The notes under the pieces were generated by a model that saw nothing but the letters and a program-made list of their open reading frames with translations, was not told the DNA's origin and searched no databases. Shown here one piece after another: positions 52,423 through 62,580 of a stretch of DNA of 64,000 nt (position 1 is its first letter; each line of letters starts with the position of its first letter). The stretch is from Pollenia angustigena (Eukaryota > Arthropoda > Insecta > Diptera > Polleniidae): positions 124,804,053-124,868,052 of the forward strand of contig OV884056.1 in assembly GCA_930367215.1 (NCBI GenBank), given 5' to 3'. The position numbers and the translations under genes are program-made.

Positions 52423-53802
52423 CTAAATCTGATTCTCTTCCTCCCTCAACGCTTGTTGAGGGGCTTCCGAGTTTAAAAGCCTAACAAAAGGTCTTTGGTT
52501 ATTTCCATTTTGCGAAGACCGTTGTCCATTATCATTGATATAATTCGATTGATTTCGATTACTGCCATCGCGATAATTCGATTGACTGTTATTGCGATAA
52601 TTTGATTGATTTCGATAATGGTCATTACGATAATTTGATTGATTTCGATAATTGTCATTACGATAATTCAATTGGTTCCGATCACTGTCAAAACTGTGAT
52701 TATTACCCCTTTGATAATTTCTACCACGAGAATTGCCACGAGTATTTCCATATCGGAAACTGTTTCCCGAGTAATTGAAACTAGGTCCCTGCTGAAAACT
52801 GCTACCCTTATTATTATACTGTCTAAATGCTAACACCTGTTTTTCTTTTGCCTCATTGGTTTGTTCAACTACCAGCTTTGCGATTACCTCCTTTGGATCA
52901 GAAAAAGTGGACGATGCTAAAATAGATTTAACTAAATCTGACTTGGCGTTAAGCCGACAAACCGAAACGGTTTGTTCTACTGCCATCTCATGGGCCTTGT
53001 TCCTTGTCATACCTTCTATCACTAACGAGCGTTTAAGAGCGTCGGCTAGTTCTTCCGCATGTTTCGCAAACTCTACATAATTACTGTCTTTAACACTAAG
53101 TGCCGCTATTCTACCAGCCACAATCTTTGAGCTTTCCGGTTTGATCCCGTTTCTCAGCGCTATCTTAATTTCGTTTATTGTAGTAATATTATCAGGTAAC
53201 GCCTCGCGAGCCTTTGCATCGAGTTTTGATTTAATAAAATTCAAAAACGTATTTTGTAAAGTCGATTCTGTATGATCTTCGATTAGGTCAATTTTATCTA
53301 ATAATGATTGTAATGTTAATGGATTACCATCATAATTTTCACGAATTATAGAAGCACACATTGTTATAAAATTTTTCTTTTGCTCAATAGTAGCCATTTC
53401 GATTGTTTGCCCTGAACTATTACACGAATTAATATTTTGTTTGACTTCCGAAGAATATTTAAGATCTGTTTCTATCATAACATTTTTATCTACACATTCT
53501 AACAAATTCGCTTCCTCTGGAATATTTATTTTGCTCTGAAGCCTATCAAAACACTTTATTAAAATTATCCTACAGTGTCTAATTTTTGCTAAATAGCCTG
53601 TTAGTTTATTTTCATTTGACAATGTATTCAAATGAGTTGTAGTATACTCTAAAATTGAATTATAATGCTGTATCAGAAGTGAAATATATTCTTCGATTTT
53701 ATTTGAATTAGTTGACAAAGGCCTTCTTTGTAAAATTCTCTTTTTTACTTTATAAAATTGTTGAAATAATTCTTCAAAAATATTTTTGTCAAAATTTGGC
53801 AT
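52423..53802 (-). CDS. Gypsy-B copy 2 Gag
   Basis: Full-length Gag (about 459 codons from the ATG at 53802, MPNFDKNIFEELF). An open frame continues upstream to 53913, but copy 1 does not share it, so the inner start is preferred. It has a helical capsid part, then QYNNKGSSFQQGPSFNYSG and an Arg/Asn/Tyr/Gln-rich tail of about 6 imperfect NYRND/NYRNQS repeats. There is no zinc knuckle; the basic repeats presumably bind RNA. It keeps the INEIKIALR and AKH segments missing in copy 1. The leader upstream is truncated at 53945 by the junction with gypsy-A. Confidence 0.9.
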   Translation of the reverse strand: MPNFDKNIFEELFQQFYKVKKRILQRRPLSTNSNKIEEYISLLIQHYNSILEYTTTHLNTLSNENKLTGYLAKIRHCRIILIKCFDRLQSKINIPEEANLLECVDKNVMIETDLKYSSEVKQNINSCNSSGQTIEMATIEQKKNFITMCASIIRENYDGNPLTLQSLLDKIDLIEDHTESTLQNTFLNFIKSKLDAKAREALPDNITTINEIKIALRNGIKPESSKIVAGRIAALSVKDSNYVEFAKHAEELADALKRSLVIEGMTRNKAHEMAVEQTVSVCRLNAKSDLVKSILASSTFSDPKEVIAKLVVEQTNEAKEKQVLAFRQYNNKGSSFQQGPSFNYSGNSFRYGNTRGNSRGRNYQRGNNHSFDSDRNQLNYRNDNYRNQSNYRNDHYRNQSNYRNNSQSNYRDGSNRNQSNYINDNGQRSSQNGNNQRPFVRLLNSEAPQQALREEENQI

Positions 53803-53945
53803 AAGCATTATCTGTATTTTTCCTTTTTCTATAGATTTTTTTTTTATAAACCAATCAATTATGCTATAGAAAAGAAAACATTTGTACCAAATTATCCGAG
53901 ATTTTATTTGCATATTGTTTACGTTAAAAAAAAATTGTAGAATTG

Positions 53946-54303
53946 ATCAATTTTCATTAAATTTCAAAAACATTACCATCAATGGACACAATAATTTTAT
54001 TGGTACATACGTATTTTCCACCAGCAAATCCATTTAGAACTACCCTGCAATCGATATTTTTACCAACTTTATTTGCAAAGGATTTTCTTACTAAATTGCG
54101 TGCACTGCCGGAATCAAGAAAAGCAACGGTTTCGATACCGCTTACGATAATGCTTTTTGCAAGTTCAACTGATTCGCTTATGTTGTCATTAATTTTGTTT
54201 ACGTTTAACCCTTTCTGAAAATTGGATTTAGTTACATTACAATCGACCGTACGATGTGTTGTTCTTTGACAATTTCCACATCTCTCTTTTTTTTGCGGTT
54301 CAG
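53946..54303 (-). pseudogene. Gypsy-A copy C/D: protease and second zinc knuckle
   Basis: Continues the protease cut at 40732. Minus strand: QKKERCGNCQRTTHRTVDC (C-x2-C-x4-H-x4-C knuckle), then VSGIETVAFLDSGSARNLV with the DSG active site, then a GKYVCTNKIIVSIDGNV strand. The frame is open but ends at the gypsy-B junction (53945). Upstream it is separated from the rest of Gag by a 641-bp MITE. Confidence 0.87.
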
Positions 54304-54944
54304 TGGTGCGATTCACTAACTTTTAACGATCCGACAATCGTAATATTTGTCGACATTTATATTCGCTTGCAGTAACGATAGTGTGATTCTGTAATTTTTT
54401 TAACGATAGTACACAGCTGTTTTTTTTGTAACATCTCCGTCTACAAAATGTTTAAAAAAAACGAAAAGCACAAAAGAGAATAAAATAAAAACATATGAAA
54501 TTGTTCTTAACCCCCGTTGTTACACATATTTTTTCATTTAAAATGCACTGAAAAAGGTCTGGCCAGACTCATAAGTAAGACGAAGGGTTAATTTGTGGTT
54601 TTATATTTTTTTTTGTGAATTTTACATTTAGAATTTAATTTTTGTTCTTAATTTGCTTTCTTTTTGCAAATTTATTATTTTGTTTTTGTTCATACATATA
54701 CATATGAATATATCTTTGTATGTATGTAAGCTATTTTAAACATAAAAAACATTTTATCGATAAAATAAACACAAACTAAATTATTGTCGCTAAGATAACG
54801 ACAAAAAAATTGCTTAAAGTAACAGCTGACTTTAAACGACAGCGAATATCGTTAAAAATTTTACAGAATAGCATATTCGATAAATTTTCGTTATACTTAT
54901 TTTAACGATTCGATTATCGTTATAAAAGTTAGTGAATCGCACTA
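54304..54944. mobile_element. 641-bp MITE with CAG target duplication
   Basis: Ends TRGTGCGATTCACTAACTTT (54304 onward) and its complement (to 54944), flanked by CAG at 54301-54303 and 54945-54947. The empty site is at 39480-39492. The TIR-proximal sequence repeats aacgat motifs (54325, 54383, 54412, 54904). No coding sequence. It splits gypsy-A gag between its two zinc knuckles. Confidence 0.87.
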
Positions 54945-55755
54945 CAGGACACTTTACTGCGTAGTGTCCATATCCAAAACAATTATAGCATTTTACACCT
55001 TTTTTATTGTCAGTATTGCCGTCGTTGACACTTTTCGCTGCGGCTGTTGTGATCGGTTTTTCACTTGTCGCCGTCACCCTTGACTTACTCTGTACTGTTG
55101 CAAATGATGAGGTGACGTCATTATAATTGCAGTAACTATTTATGTCACGGAGCAATTGGTAACTGGTTTGATAGTCATTGGAAATCTTACGTTTTAGATT
55201 TGGATCGTTTATTCCGTTCACAATATGCGTGGCAATAGCCGGTTCGGACAAATTACCTTTTCTACCGATGGCTAACATTTTAAAATAGTATTCCTGTGGC
55301 GTTTCATTTAAGCGACGTTTCATCTGGGCCATTTTTATGTGTATATCGGCCGCGTTATCCACATGAGGAAAATCTTTCAAAAATTTTTCAACGAATACTT
55401 TCTATGACAAGAAAACTGTTTGTAAGGAGTCGATCCAATATTTTGCAGGCCCCAACATTTTCTCTTGGACTGCAAATATCAACCTTTGATCATCCCAGCC
55501 ATAAGCCACCTTAAGAGTATTTACACGTTTCACAAATTGTGAGGAATTTAATGACTCTTCAACAGAGGGGTTGAATTCGGGCAATATGGCAATCATCTTC
55601 CTTACATTACCGTATGGGTTACCAAAATAACCATTCGTCGGTAAAAGCGGTGGAAACTGCTGTTGTTGTGCATATACGTTATGTTGTGGGAACGGAATAT
55701 GTTCCAGTTGTGCGATACGCTGTACGGGTACGTGGTCCGAAAAAAATATATGCGG
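54945..55755 (-). pseudogene. Gypsy-A copy C/D: Gag capsid and first zinc knuckle
   Basis: Minus strand from 55755: a Gln/Pro-rich stretch (VYAQQQQFPPLLPTNGY), then the retrotransposon Gag capsid (ILPEFNPSVEESLNSSQFV, AYGWDDQRLIFAVQEKML, AKYWIDSLQTVF). An in-frame TAG at about 55402-55404 interrupts it, after which FLKDFPHVDNAADIH, RRLNETPQEYYFKML and HIVNGINDPNLKRKI follow. The first zinc knuckle is CYNCFGYGHYAVKC. The Gag thus carried two CCHC knuckles, the second beyond the MITE. One nonsense codon and two insertions (MITE, foldback) inactivate it. Confidence 0.87.
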
Positions 55756-55763
55756 ATGTGCAC

Positions 55764-58133
55764 TAGACTGGTCGCATCTTGTATGGGATTTTTTTTTTTT
55801 TTTAATTTAATTGTTTGCGCTGCTTAAAATATGAGTTGCGGAAAGAATAGGACATACATGCAAACATCCTGACATACTAAGAAATTATATATTGTATAGA
55901 TAGATTAAAGTATTTGCAGTTTAATATTTTAGTATGATACGAACGAAAGATTTTTAACTAATTTTAACTAATTCGGGGTCGCTGAATCCAGTGCTGCTAG
56001 CCGTTTTTTTTAGGTTAGCTTTAGTTTTCGAGATATACCGTTATTTCGAAAATTAAGGATGTTGCACAACATATGTTCGCGCAACTCAAAAACGCTTTAG
56101 CTTATTGAAAAACTAAAAAAAAACCGAAATTCGGCAATAAAATTTACTTTAAGAAAGTAAAAACTTTTTTCTTCATATTGGCTTTGGTTTTCGAGATATA
56201 CCGTTATTTCGAAAATTAGGGAGGTTGCACAACATATATTCGCGTAACTCAAAAACGCTTTAGTTTATTGAAAAACAAAAAAAAAACCGAAATTCCGCAA
56301 TAAAATTTACTTTAAGAAAGTTAAAACTTTTTTCTTCATATTGGCTTTGGTTTTCGAGATATACCGTTATTTCGAAAATTAAGGAGGTTGCACAACATAT
56401 GTTCGCGTAACTCAAAAACGCTTTAGCTTATTGAAAAACTAAAAAAAACCCGAAATTCCGCAATAAAATTTACTTTAAGAAAGGTAAAACGTTGTTCTTA
56501 TATGCGCAGTCGTTTTAGAAACATAATTTTTTTTTCTGGAAAAAAAATAATTTTTTTATTAAAATTTCGGAATTTTTGTTTTTAAAAATTCATAAAAAAT
56601 TGAGCTATGCATCTAATTTTATAGAGTCATATAAAAAACAATATTGCAAACAAAACAAGCTATAAATGATTAAAATCTGTTAACAACTTTTGATTTTATG
56701 TATTCACAAAAGACGAAAAATTTTAATTAATTTAAGAATTTTATTAAACCGCCATATTTGTATGAGAGCCCCCCTAAAAAGTAAAGGTAAAGGGCAAGTA
56801 TGCCTCGAGAAAATGTTAAGGACAAAAAACTAATTGAGGTCGGTCATACACTTTATTCCCCTTGGCAGTTATGGAGCTTTTTCTTCAATATATTTCTAGT
56901 CTGTAGTTAAAATTTTAAATGGGAGGCCCTTAATAAATGGAGATAGCAGGTAGGTATTTAAAAAAAAAAATTATGGAGATGAAAAATAAAGTGGAGTTGG
57001 TCATACATTTGACCCTTCTTTAGGCATCCTTGGCACTACAAGGGCCAAATATAAGAATTTCAAATGTGGCGGTTTAATAAAATTCTTAAATTAATTAAAA
57101 TTTTTCGTCTTTTGTGAATATATATAGCTTGTTTTGTTTGCAATGTTGTCGTTTCTAAAACGACTGCGCATATAAGAAAAACGTTTTGCCTTTCTTAAAG
57201 TAAATTTTATTGTGGAATTTCGGTTTTTTTAGTTTTTCAATAACCTAAATCGTTTTTGAGTTACGCGAACATATGTTGTGCAACCTCCTTAACTTTCGAA
57301 ATAACGGTATATCTCGAAAACCAAAGCCAACATAAAGAAAAAAGTTGCAACTTTCTTAAAGTAAATTTTATTGCGGAATTTCGGTTTTTTTAGTTTTTCA
57401 ATAACCTAAATCGTTTTTGAGTTACGCGAACATATGTTGTGCAACCTCCTTAACTTTCGAAATAACGGTATATCTCGAAAACCAAAGCCAATATAAAGAA
57501 AAAAGTTGCAACTTTCTTAAAGGAAATTTTATTGCGGAATTTCGGTTTTTTTTTAGTTTTTCAATAAGCTAAAGCGTTTTTGAGTTGCGCGAACATATGT
57601 TGTGCAACATCCTTAATTTTCGAAATAACGGTTTATCTCGAAAACTAAAGCTAACCTAAAAAAACGGCTAGCACCACTGGATTCAGCGACCCCGAATCAG
57701 TTAAAATTAGTTAAAAATCTTTCGTTCGTACTAAAATATTAAACTGCAAATACTTTAATCTATCTATACATTATATAAAATCTTAGTATGTCAGGATGTT
57801 TGCATGTATGTCCTATTCTTTCCGCAATTTTCTGAAGCCATCTGATGACATAGGAAGCTGAAATTTGGCGCACTTGAAGTACTTTCTCTGCCGAAGATCG
57901 TAGCGTAGTCATATTTTTGATTTTCGGCTTTTCAACTAGTATAACTATAAAGATCTGATAGAAAAGATGTTTTTTTTTTATAAAATGGGGAACTTTGGGC
58001 CCCACCCGGCACGGCTAGGCACTGTCGGATTGACCTGAAAAATTAGGTCATGATTTCTTACACCAAACCTCATATTTTAAGCATTTTAATTAAATTAAAA
58101 AAAAAAAAAAAAAAAAAAATTGCGACCAGTCTA
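55764..58133. mobile_element. Foldback transposon with tandem-repeat arms (2,370 bp)
   Basis: Terminal TAGACTGGTCGCA at 55764 and, complemented, ending at 58133. ATGTGCAC is duplicated at 55756-55763 and 58134-58141 (8 bp). Arms of about 1 kb are inverted copies of each other. Each holds three units of about 165 bp (ggttttcgagatataccgtt..gttgcacaacatatgttcgcg..cgaaattccgcaat), near 56020, 56190 and 56350 on the left and 57250, 57430 and 57590 inverted on the right. The centre is at about 56900. The right arm has an extra segment of about 240 bp (57830-58070). No transposase. It resembles Foldback/Galileo-type elements; the 8-bp duplication fits hAT or P. Confidence 0.88.
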
Positions 58134-58614
58134 ATGTGCACCCGTTACTTGACACGGGGCCTGTACATTTTGCATGGAAATATATTGCTGGTCGGCATTC
58201 AAAGGTACTGTATACGGTATACGGTTAGGCTGCTGGTTCTGATTGACAGTCACTGGAACATTTTGCGGTGGTGGCTGCAACGATTGTGACGGTGTTGTTG
58301 AATAATAATTATTCACGGACGTGGCTGTGCGACTGCCACTAAACGGATTGATAGTTGTTGAAATTGGTACGAAGTTTCCGGCTGAAACATTACTATGTAT
58401 ACGTATTACGAAAATTTGCGGCTGTGGCTATACGGCTGCCACGATGCAAATCGTGTTGTGAAGAAACGGATGCTATATTTCCGGGTGAAACACTAGCAGG
58501 TATATTACGTGATGGTGAACCGTTGGGCGATACAAATGTCTCTGTTGGTGAAGATGATTGAGGTGGACAGAATTGCAATGACATTAAACCAACCATATGG
58601 TCACCATAAAACAT
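58134..58614 (-). pseudogene. Gypsy-A copy C/D: Gag N-terminus
   Basis: Begins MFYGDHMVGLMSLQF at 58614 and runs through a Ser/Pro-rich segment (SSSPTETFVSPNGSPSRNIP) to about 58396. There the frame shifts to SNVSAGNFVPISTTINPFSG and then NNYYSTTPSQSLQPPPQN with NQNQQPNRIPY. This is the low-complexity N-terminal region of Gag preceding the capsid at 55755. The foldback element separates it from the rest. The start codon is the first ATG of this frame. No LTR or PBS was found beyond it. Confidence 0.7.
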
Positions 58615-59983
58615 ATTATTAAGTTGGTACGTAGGTTACATTTGCAACCCTATTTACCTTACCAATTATTATTGTAATCGGTCCATATTTTACCAAATAG
58701 CGTTTAATGCTGTAATTACCTTATAAATATTGGTCTTGACGATATCTATAGTAGCTTGTGTCATGTCAAAATTTGGTCTTGGTAGATCTTAATTTGTCCC
58801 ATATAAACCCTACAATCACTTTGAGACGAAAAGAATCTCAAAAAGATGTCGATATCATTAAATTGGTCGGCAAAAATAAAAAGTTTTTACAAGAATCTCC
58901 TTTTTCGTCATTAAAAAATGGTTTAATTTTGTTAATCTTATCAATTTTTTTTATTATAAAGTTTTTTGTTTGACGCTGTTTGATCTTACAAAAGTTTTGT
59001 AAGAACAAACATTTATTTGCCCAAAAACAAGGAAAATATTTGACGTTGACTGGTCACATTAGAAATATTTTTGTTTGCTGACAAATAATTTTGTTTGCCC
59101 AAAATCAGCTCTATGCCCCTCAAACATATTTTGTGGTCGGATTAAGGCAAACAAATATTTGACATTTTTTGTGAAATGTTTGCCATATGTGACCGTACCT
59201 TTAGCAAGCCCCCTCATTTGATACCCATATTGTAGAAGTTTATTAAAAATAACTAGTCCGTCATGTTGTGCATGGCTGCCATATTGGATTCAGAATGACG
59301 TCCACAGTTTACCATGCATTGCCATCCAAACTGAACTTGTATACAAAATTTTCAATCGGTTGAAGATAACTGCTTCAAAATTGAGTTGCATACATAACAT
59401 ACATATCGTCGGTCTCATGTAGAAAGGCCCTGACTCGATTTTTTTCGAAATTGAGTTTTTTAGTGATTCCAATACGTTTCCCACAAATACACCTCGTCAC
59501 AAAAATTTAATACAATAACATCAAAAATATCAGTTCAACAAGCAATTGAAGAAGCCATTTTACATTATGATACATACAGTTTCTATTATGTTTTTGCCTT
59601 CTCCTGTAAATATAAATGCAACTTATTTATGCCGTTTCAAGACATTCGTTTGTTTTTTAAATGCTGATTGTCGATTGCTCTTTGCTAACGAATCAAATAC
59701 TATATTGTGAAAAACACATAAAGCACAAAAAAATATAAACACACAAATGCAAATGGATTTTAATAAGTGTGTTATAAACGACCAACTCCGAAGTGTAAAG
59801 AGTACGGAATATCCCGGTGGCGAACGTCACAGTGATTCAGCGTGACAAACGCTGACAATATTAAATCATCGACGACAAGTGTTGATTTTACTTTGGTGTC
59901 ATATATGAATTTTTAAAGTATTTGTCCAAACTGTTATAGTGACCCCTATAGATGGCCTCCTATGCTCCAGTGGGAGTTAAAGG

Positions 59984-59985
<2 letters not shown>
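58615..59985. other. Region without recognised genes
   Basis: A 71-codon plus-strand frame (58758-58973) ends in a hydrophobic segment (LILLILSIFFIIKFFV) but has no recognisable family. At 58985-59215 caaacaaatatttgac-like words recur in both orientations, with a ggtcacat/atgtgacc pair at about 59049 and 59194, suggesting a degraded TIR element. Nothing else supported. Confidence 0.45.

Positions 59986-60030
<45 letters not shown>
59986..60030. repeat. (TA)n microsatellite, left
   Basis: About 22 TA units adjoining the left end of the foldback at 60031. Confidence 0.9.
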
Positions 60031-60033
<3 letters not shown>

Positions 60034-61201
60034 CGTGGCCGTTAGTTGTATGGTGAACTTTTTTTTTTTGATTTCTTATATTCTCCCCCCCCCCAAATCA
60101 GTTCAGTTTATGTAAAAAATAATACAAAAAAATTTCGTAGCGATAAGTTGTGTTTTAGGGGGGGCGTCGGCCCCTCAAAGTTTGCCATCAAGCCATTTAT
60201 TCAAATGTAATTTGTTTGCATATGACTATCTCTTAAAAACAACATTTTACAAGAACATGGTATATGGCAATATTTTAGCTCTTCTAGTCAACAACATTAG
60301 CCTCGAAGAAAGTTTTTTGCTAAAATTAATTTTTTGAAATTTTAGTTTGAAATTTTGGCCATACAGGTGTTCTTTCACATCCATGTAACTTATTACCAAT
60401 TGGGGTTAGCAAAATTTGTCTCAAGCAGCTTAGATAGCTATTTAATCAATCTTTTTAAAAAAAATTTTTTGGTTTTTTTAAAAAATTTTTTAACACATTT
60501 TTTTTATATTTAAAACTTTTTTTTTTTTGCCAAGTTGTAAATTTAAAAAAAAATTTTTAAAAAATTCAAAAAAAAAACAAAAAAATTTTTTTTTTAAAGA
60601 TTGATCAAATAGCTATCTAAGCTGCTTGGGACAAATTTTGCTAACCCCAATTGGTAATAAGTTACATGGATGTGAAAGAACACCTATATGGCCAAAATTT
60701 CAAACTTTGACCCCCCCAAACTCAGAAACTTTTTGACCGATCTTGTTGAAAATTTGTGTCTAAACTACTTCAATAGGACTAACGTTGGTGCAAATTTCAT
60801 CCAAATCGAAAGACATCGATTTCAAAATTAGTTCACTTGACATTAAATCCCTCTTTTATATATATAAAACGTATATAAAATGTTTGGAATTTTGTTGTTA
60901 TTTTCTTAATTATTTTCTTAAATATTAATTTTAGCAAAAAACTTTCTTCGAGGCTAATGTTGTTGACTAGAAGAGCTAAAATATTGCCATATATCATGTT
61001 GTTGTTTTTAAGAGATAGTCATATGCAAACAAATTACATTTGAATAAATGGCTTGATGGCAAACTTTGAGGGGCGGACGCCCCCCCTAAAACACAACCTA
61101 TCGCTACGAAATTTTTTTGTATTTTTTTTTACATAAAACTGAACCGATTTGGGGGGGGGGGAGAATATAAGAAATCAAAAAAAAAGAAAATAACGGCCAC
61201 C

Positions 61202-61204
<3 letters not shown>
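60031..61204. mobile_element. 1.2-kb foldback element inserted in a (TA)n tract
   Basis: The ends tagcGTGGCCGTTA.. and ..TAACGGCCACcctaa are inverted. Outer arms (about 60031-60350 and 60930-61204) match over a C-run, tatgactatctcttaaaaac and gaagaaagttttttgc. A second inner palindrome (60330-60450 against 60600-60710; tagatagctattt, ccaattggggttagcaaaat) is nested inside, with A/T homopolymers at the centre. About 190 bp unique to one side (60711-60900) reads gacccccccaaactcag and further. No coding sequence. Confidence 0.82.

Positions 61205-61254
<50 letters not shown>
61205..61254. repeat. (TA)n microsatellite, right
   Basis: About 24 TA units directly after the foldback. With the left tract it probably formed one microsatellite before insertion. 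Confidence 0.9.
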
Positions 61255-61257
<3 letters not shown>

Positions 61258-61774
61258 ATGACCAATGTTGCGTTTGTCTTGTAGGCGTCCATTTGTTTGT
61301 GAGTCCTAACAGACAATATCATCAACTTTCATTAGTGAATTTTTTCAGGTAGAGTGACAAGGAAAACACAGAATAAACTCAAGTAATAAATGGAGCAGAA
61401 CAAACAGAAAAAAGAAACGGTCCGTTATTTTCTGATTTATTCATTGACGGAGACATGTAGCAGACAAAGTGCTGCAGCGTTCACTTCGTGATAATGCCGC
61501 TAAGTTTTTCCTTTTAAGGGAACAGTGACATTGCCAAGCCGTTGTCATGCATAACTCCTTAAATATCAACTTGTTACTGACTCTGGTGCTATTATTCATC
61601 GATGAAAATGTCATAATGACAATTTCGCTCATAAACGCCACCGGGATACTCCACACAACAACGAAACCAAAAAAATCACACTAACTATACAAAATGACAC
61701 CAATCACACTGAACAACAGTAATTTTCTTTTTTACGTGTGCACCAGAGAAAGTCAATGGGTATAAAAAAATTAA
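61255..61774. other. Region without recognised genes
   Basis: Unique sequence with no long frame and no recognisable repeat ends. Confidence 0.5.
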
Positions 61775-61875
61775 AGTACATTAAATTATTTTTATGAAGA
61801 AAGGAATTTTACAACATGAAATTAATTAAAATTTATTGATAATTTTTCATTCTTGACTGAAGCTGGGCTCGAACT

Positions 61876-61960
61876 CTGAGGAGATTGAGTGGTTGCAATC
61901 GAAACATGTAAGGGTAACCTGTCCGTAAAAACGCCTGGGTTCGAGCCCAGCTTCAGTCAA
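61876..61960 (+). ncRNA. tRNA-like SINE-type module, copy 4
   Basis: A-box-like gattgagtggttgc (61882 onward) and B box ggttcgagccc (61938-61948), followed by cttcagtcaag. Confidence 0.5.
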
Positions 61961-62317
61961 GAATGAAAAATTATCACTAAATTTTAATTAATTTTACAAT
62001 ACTGATTATTGTTAAAGCTAAGGCACGAGCTCTATGTTTGCATTTGTCCTTCAAGTTGTACTGAAAAAGGTCAACAAGAAAAAGAAAGACAAAAAAATGA
62101 AAAACAAAAACAAATAATGTACTTTGAACTTCAAGAAGAATTCTTGACAAAAGTACGAAAAAGCCGAAGTAAGGAAAAAACATGTAAAAATAAATTAAAA
62201 TAGATAATCATTCAAAAAGCAAATTTCGATCTACCAAAGATTAAAATACAATTTGGTTTAAGGATTGATGTTTGACTATTGACGTCAGCAGTCGTCTATG
62301 GCTGCGAGAGTTAAACG

Positions 62318-62412
62318 GCAAGCCCTCTGAGGAGATTGAGTGGTTGCAATCGAAACATGTTAGGGTAACCTGTCCGTAAAAACGCCTGGGTTCGAGCCCA
62401 GCTTCAGTCAAA
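62318..62412 (+). ncRNA. tRNA-like SINE-type module, copy 5
   Basis: Same layout, with the B box at 62389-62399. This copy reads gttagggtaacc in the presumed anticodon arm. Confidence 0.5.
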
Positions 62413-62580
62413 AATGAAAAATTATCAATAAATTTTAATTAATTTCATGTTGTAAAATTCCTTTCTTCATAAAAATAATTTAATGAAAATTAAATGTGAT
62501 GAACTTTAGCCTAATTAAAAATATTAAAAAATTTGGATTAAAAACCATAAATAGTTCAACAAAATAACCACAATGCTAAC

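Larger units (their letters stand above)
40733..53945 (-). mobile_element. Gypsy-B (412/mdg1-like) array: partial copy, single LTR, partial copy
   Basis: On the minus strand: copy 2 leader remnant, gag, pol and integrase (53945-48411), then one LTR (48410-48238), then copy 1 leader, gag, pol and the start of integrase (48237-40733). Neither outer end has an LTR. The array replaces about 8 bp of gypsy-A protease (compare 39130-39160). Both copies share the same frameshifts between pol and integrase, which supports a common damaged template. RT and Gag composition resemble Drosophila 412/mdg1. No env-like ORF lies between integrase and LTR. Confidence 0.85.
61775..62580. repeat. Second locus of the tRNA-like repeat family
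   Basis: Carries the same blocks as 7477-9090: gaagaaaggaattttacaac, the 63-codon gene-like frame (here at 62009-62203, plus), two tRNA-like modules, and the end sequence ttggattaaaaaccataaat at about 62540. One module is joined head-on to an inverted stub (gctgggctcgaactctgag, 61862). It is diverged from the 7.5-kb locus, for example gcttcagtcaa for gattgagtcaa. Confidence 0.8.
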
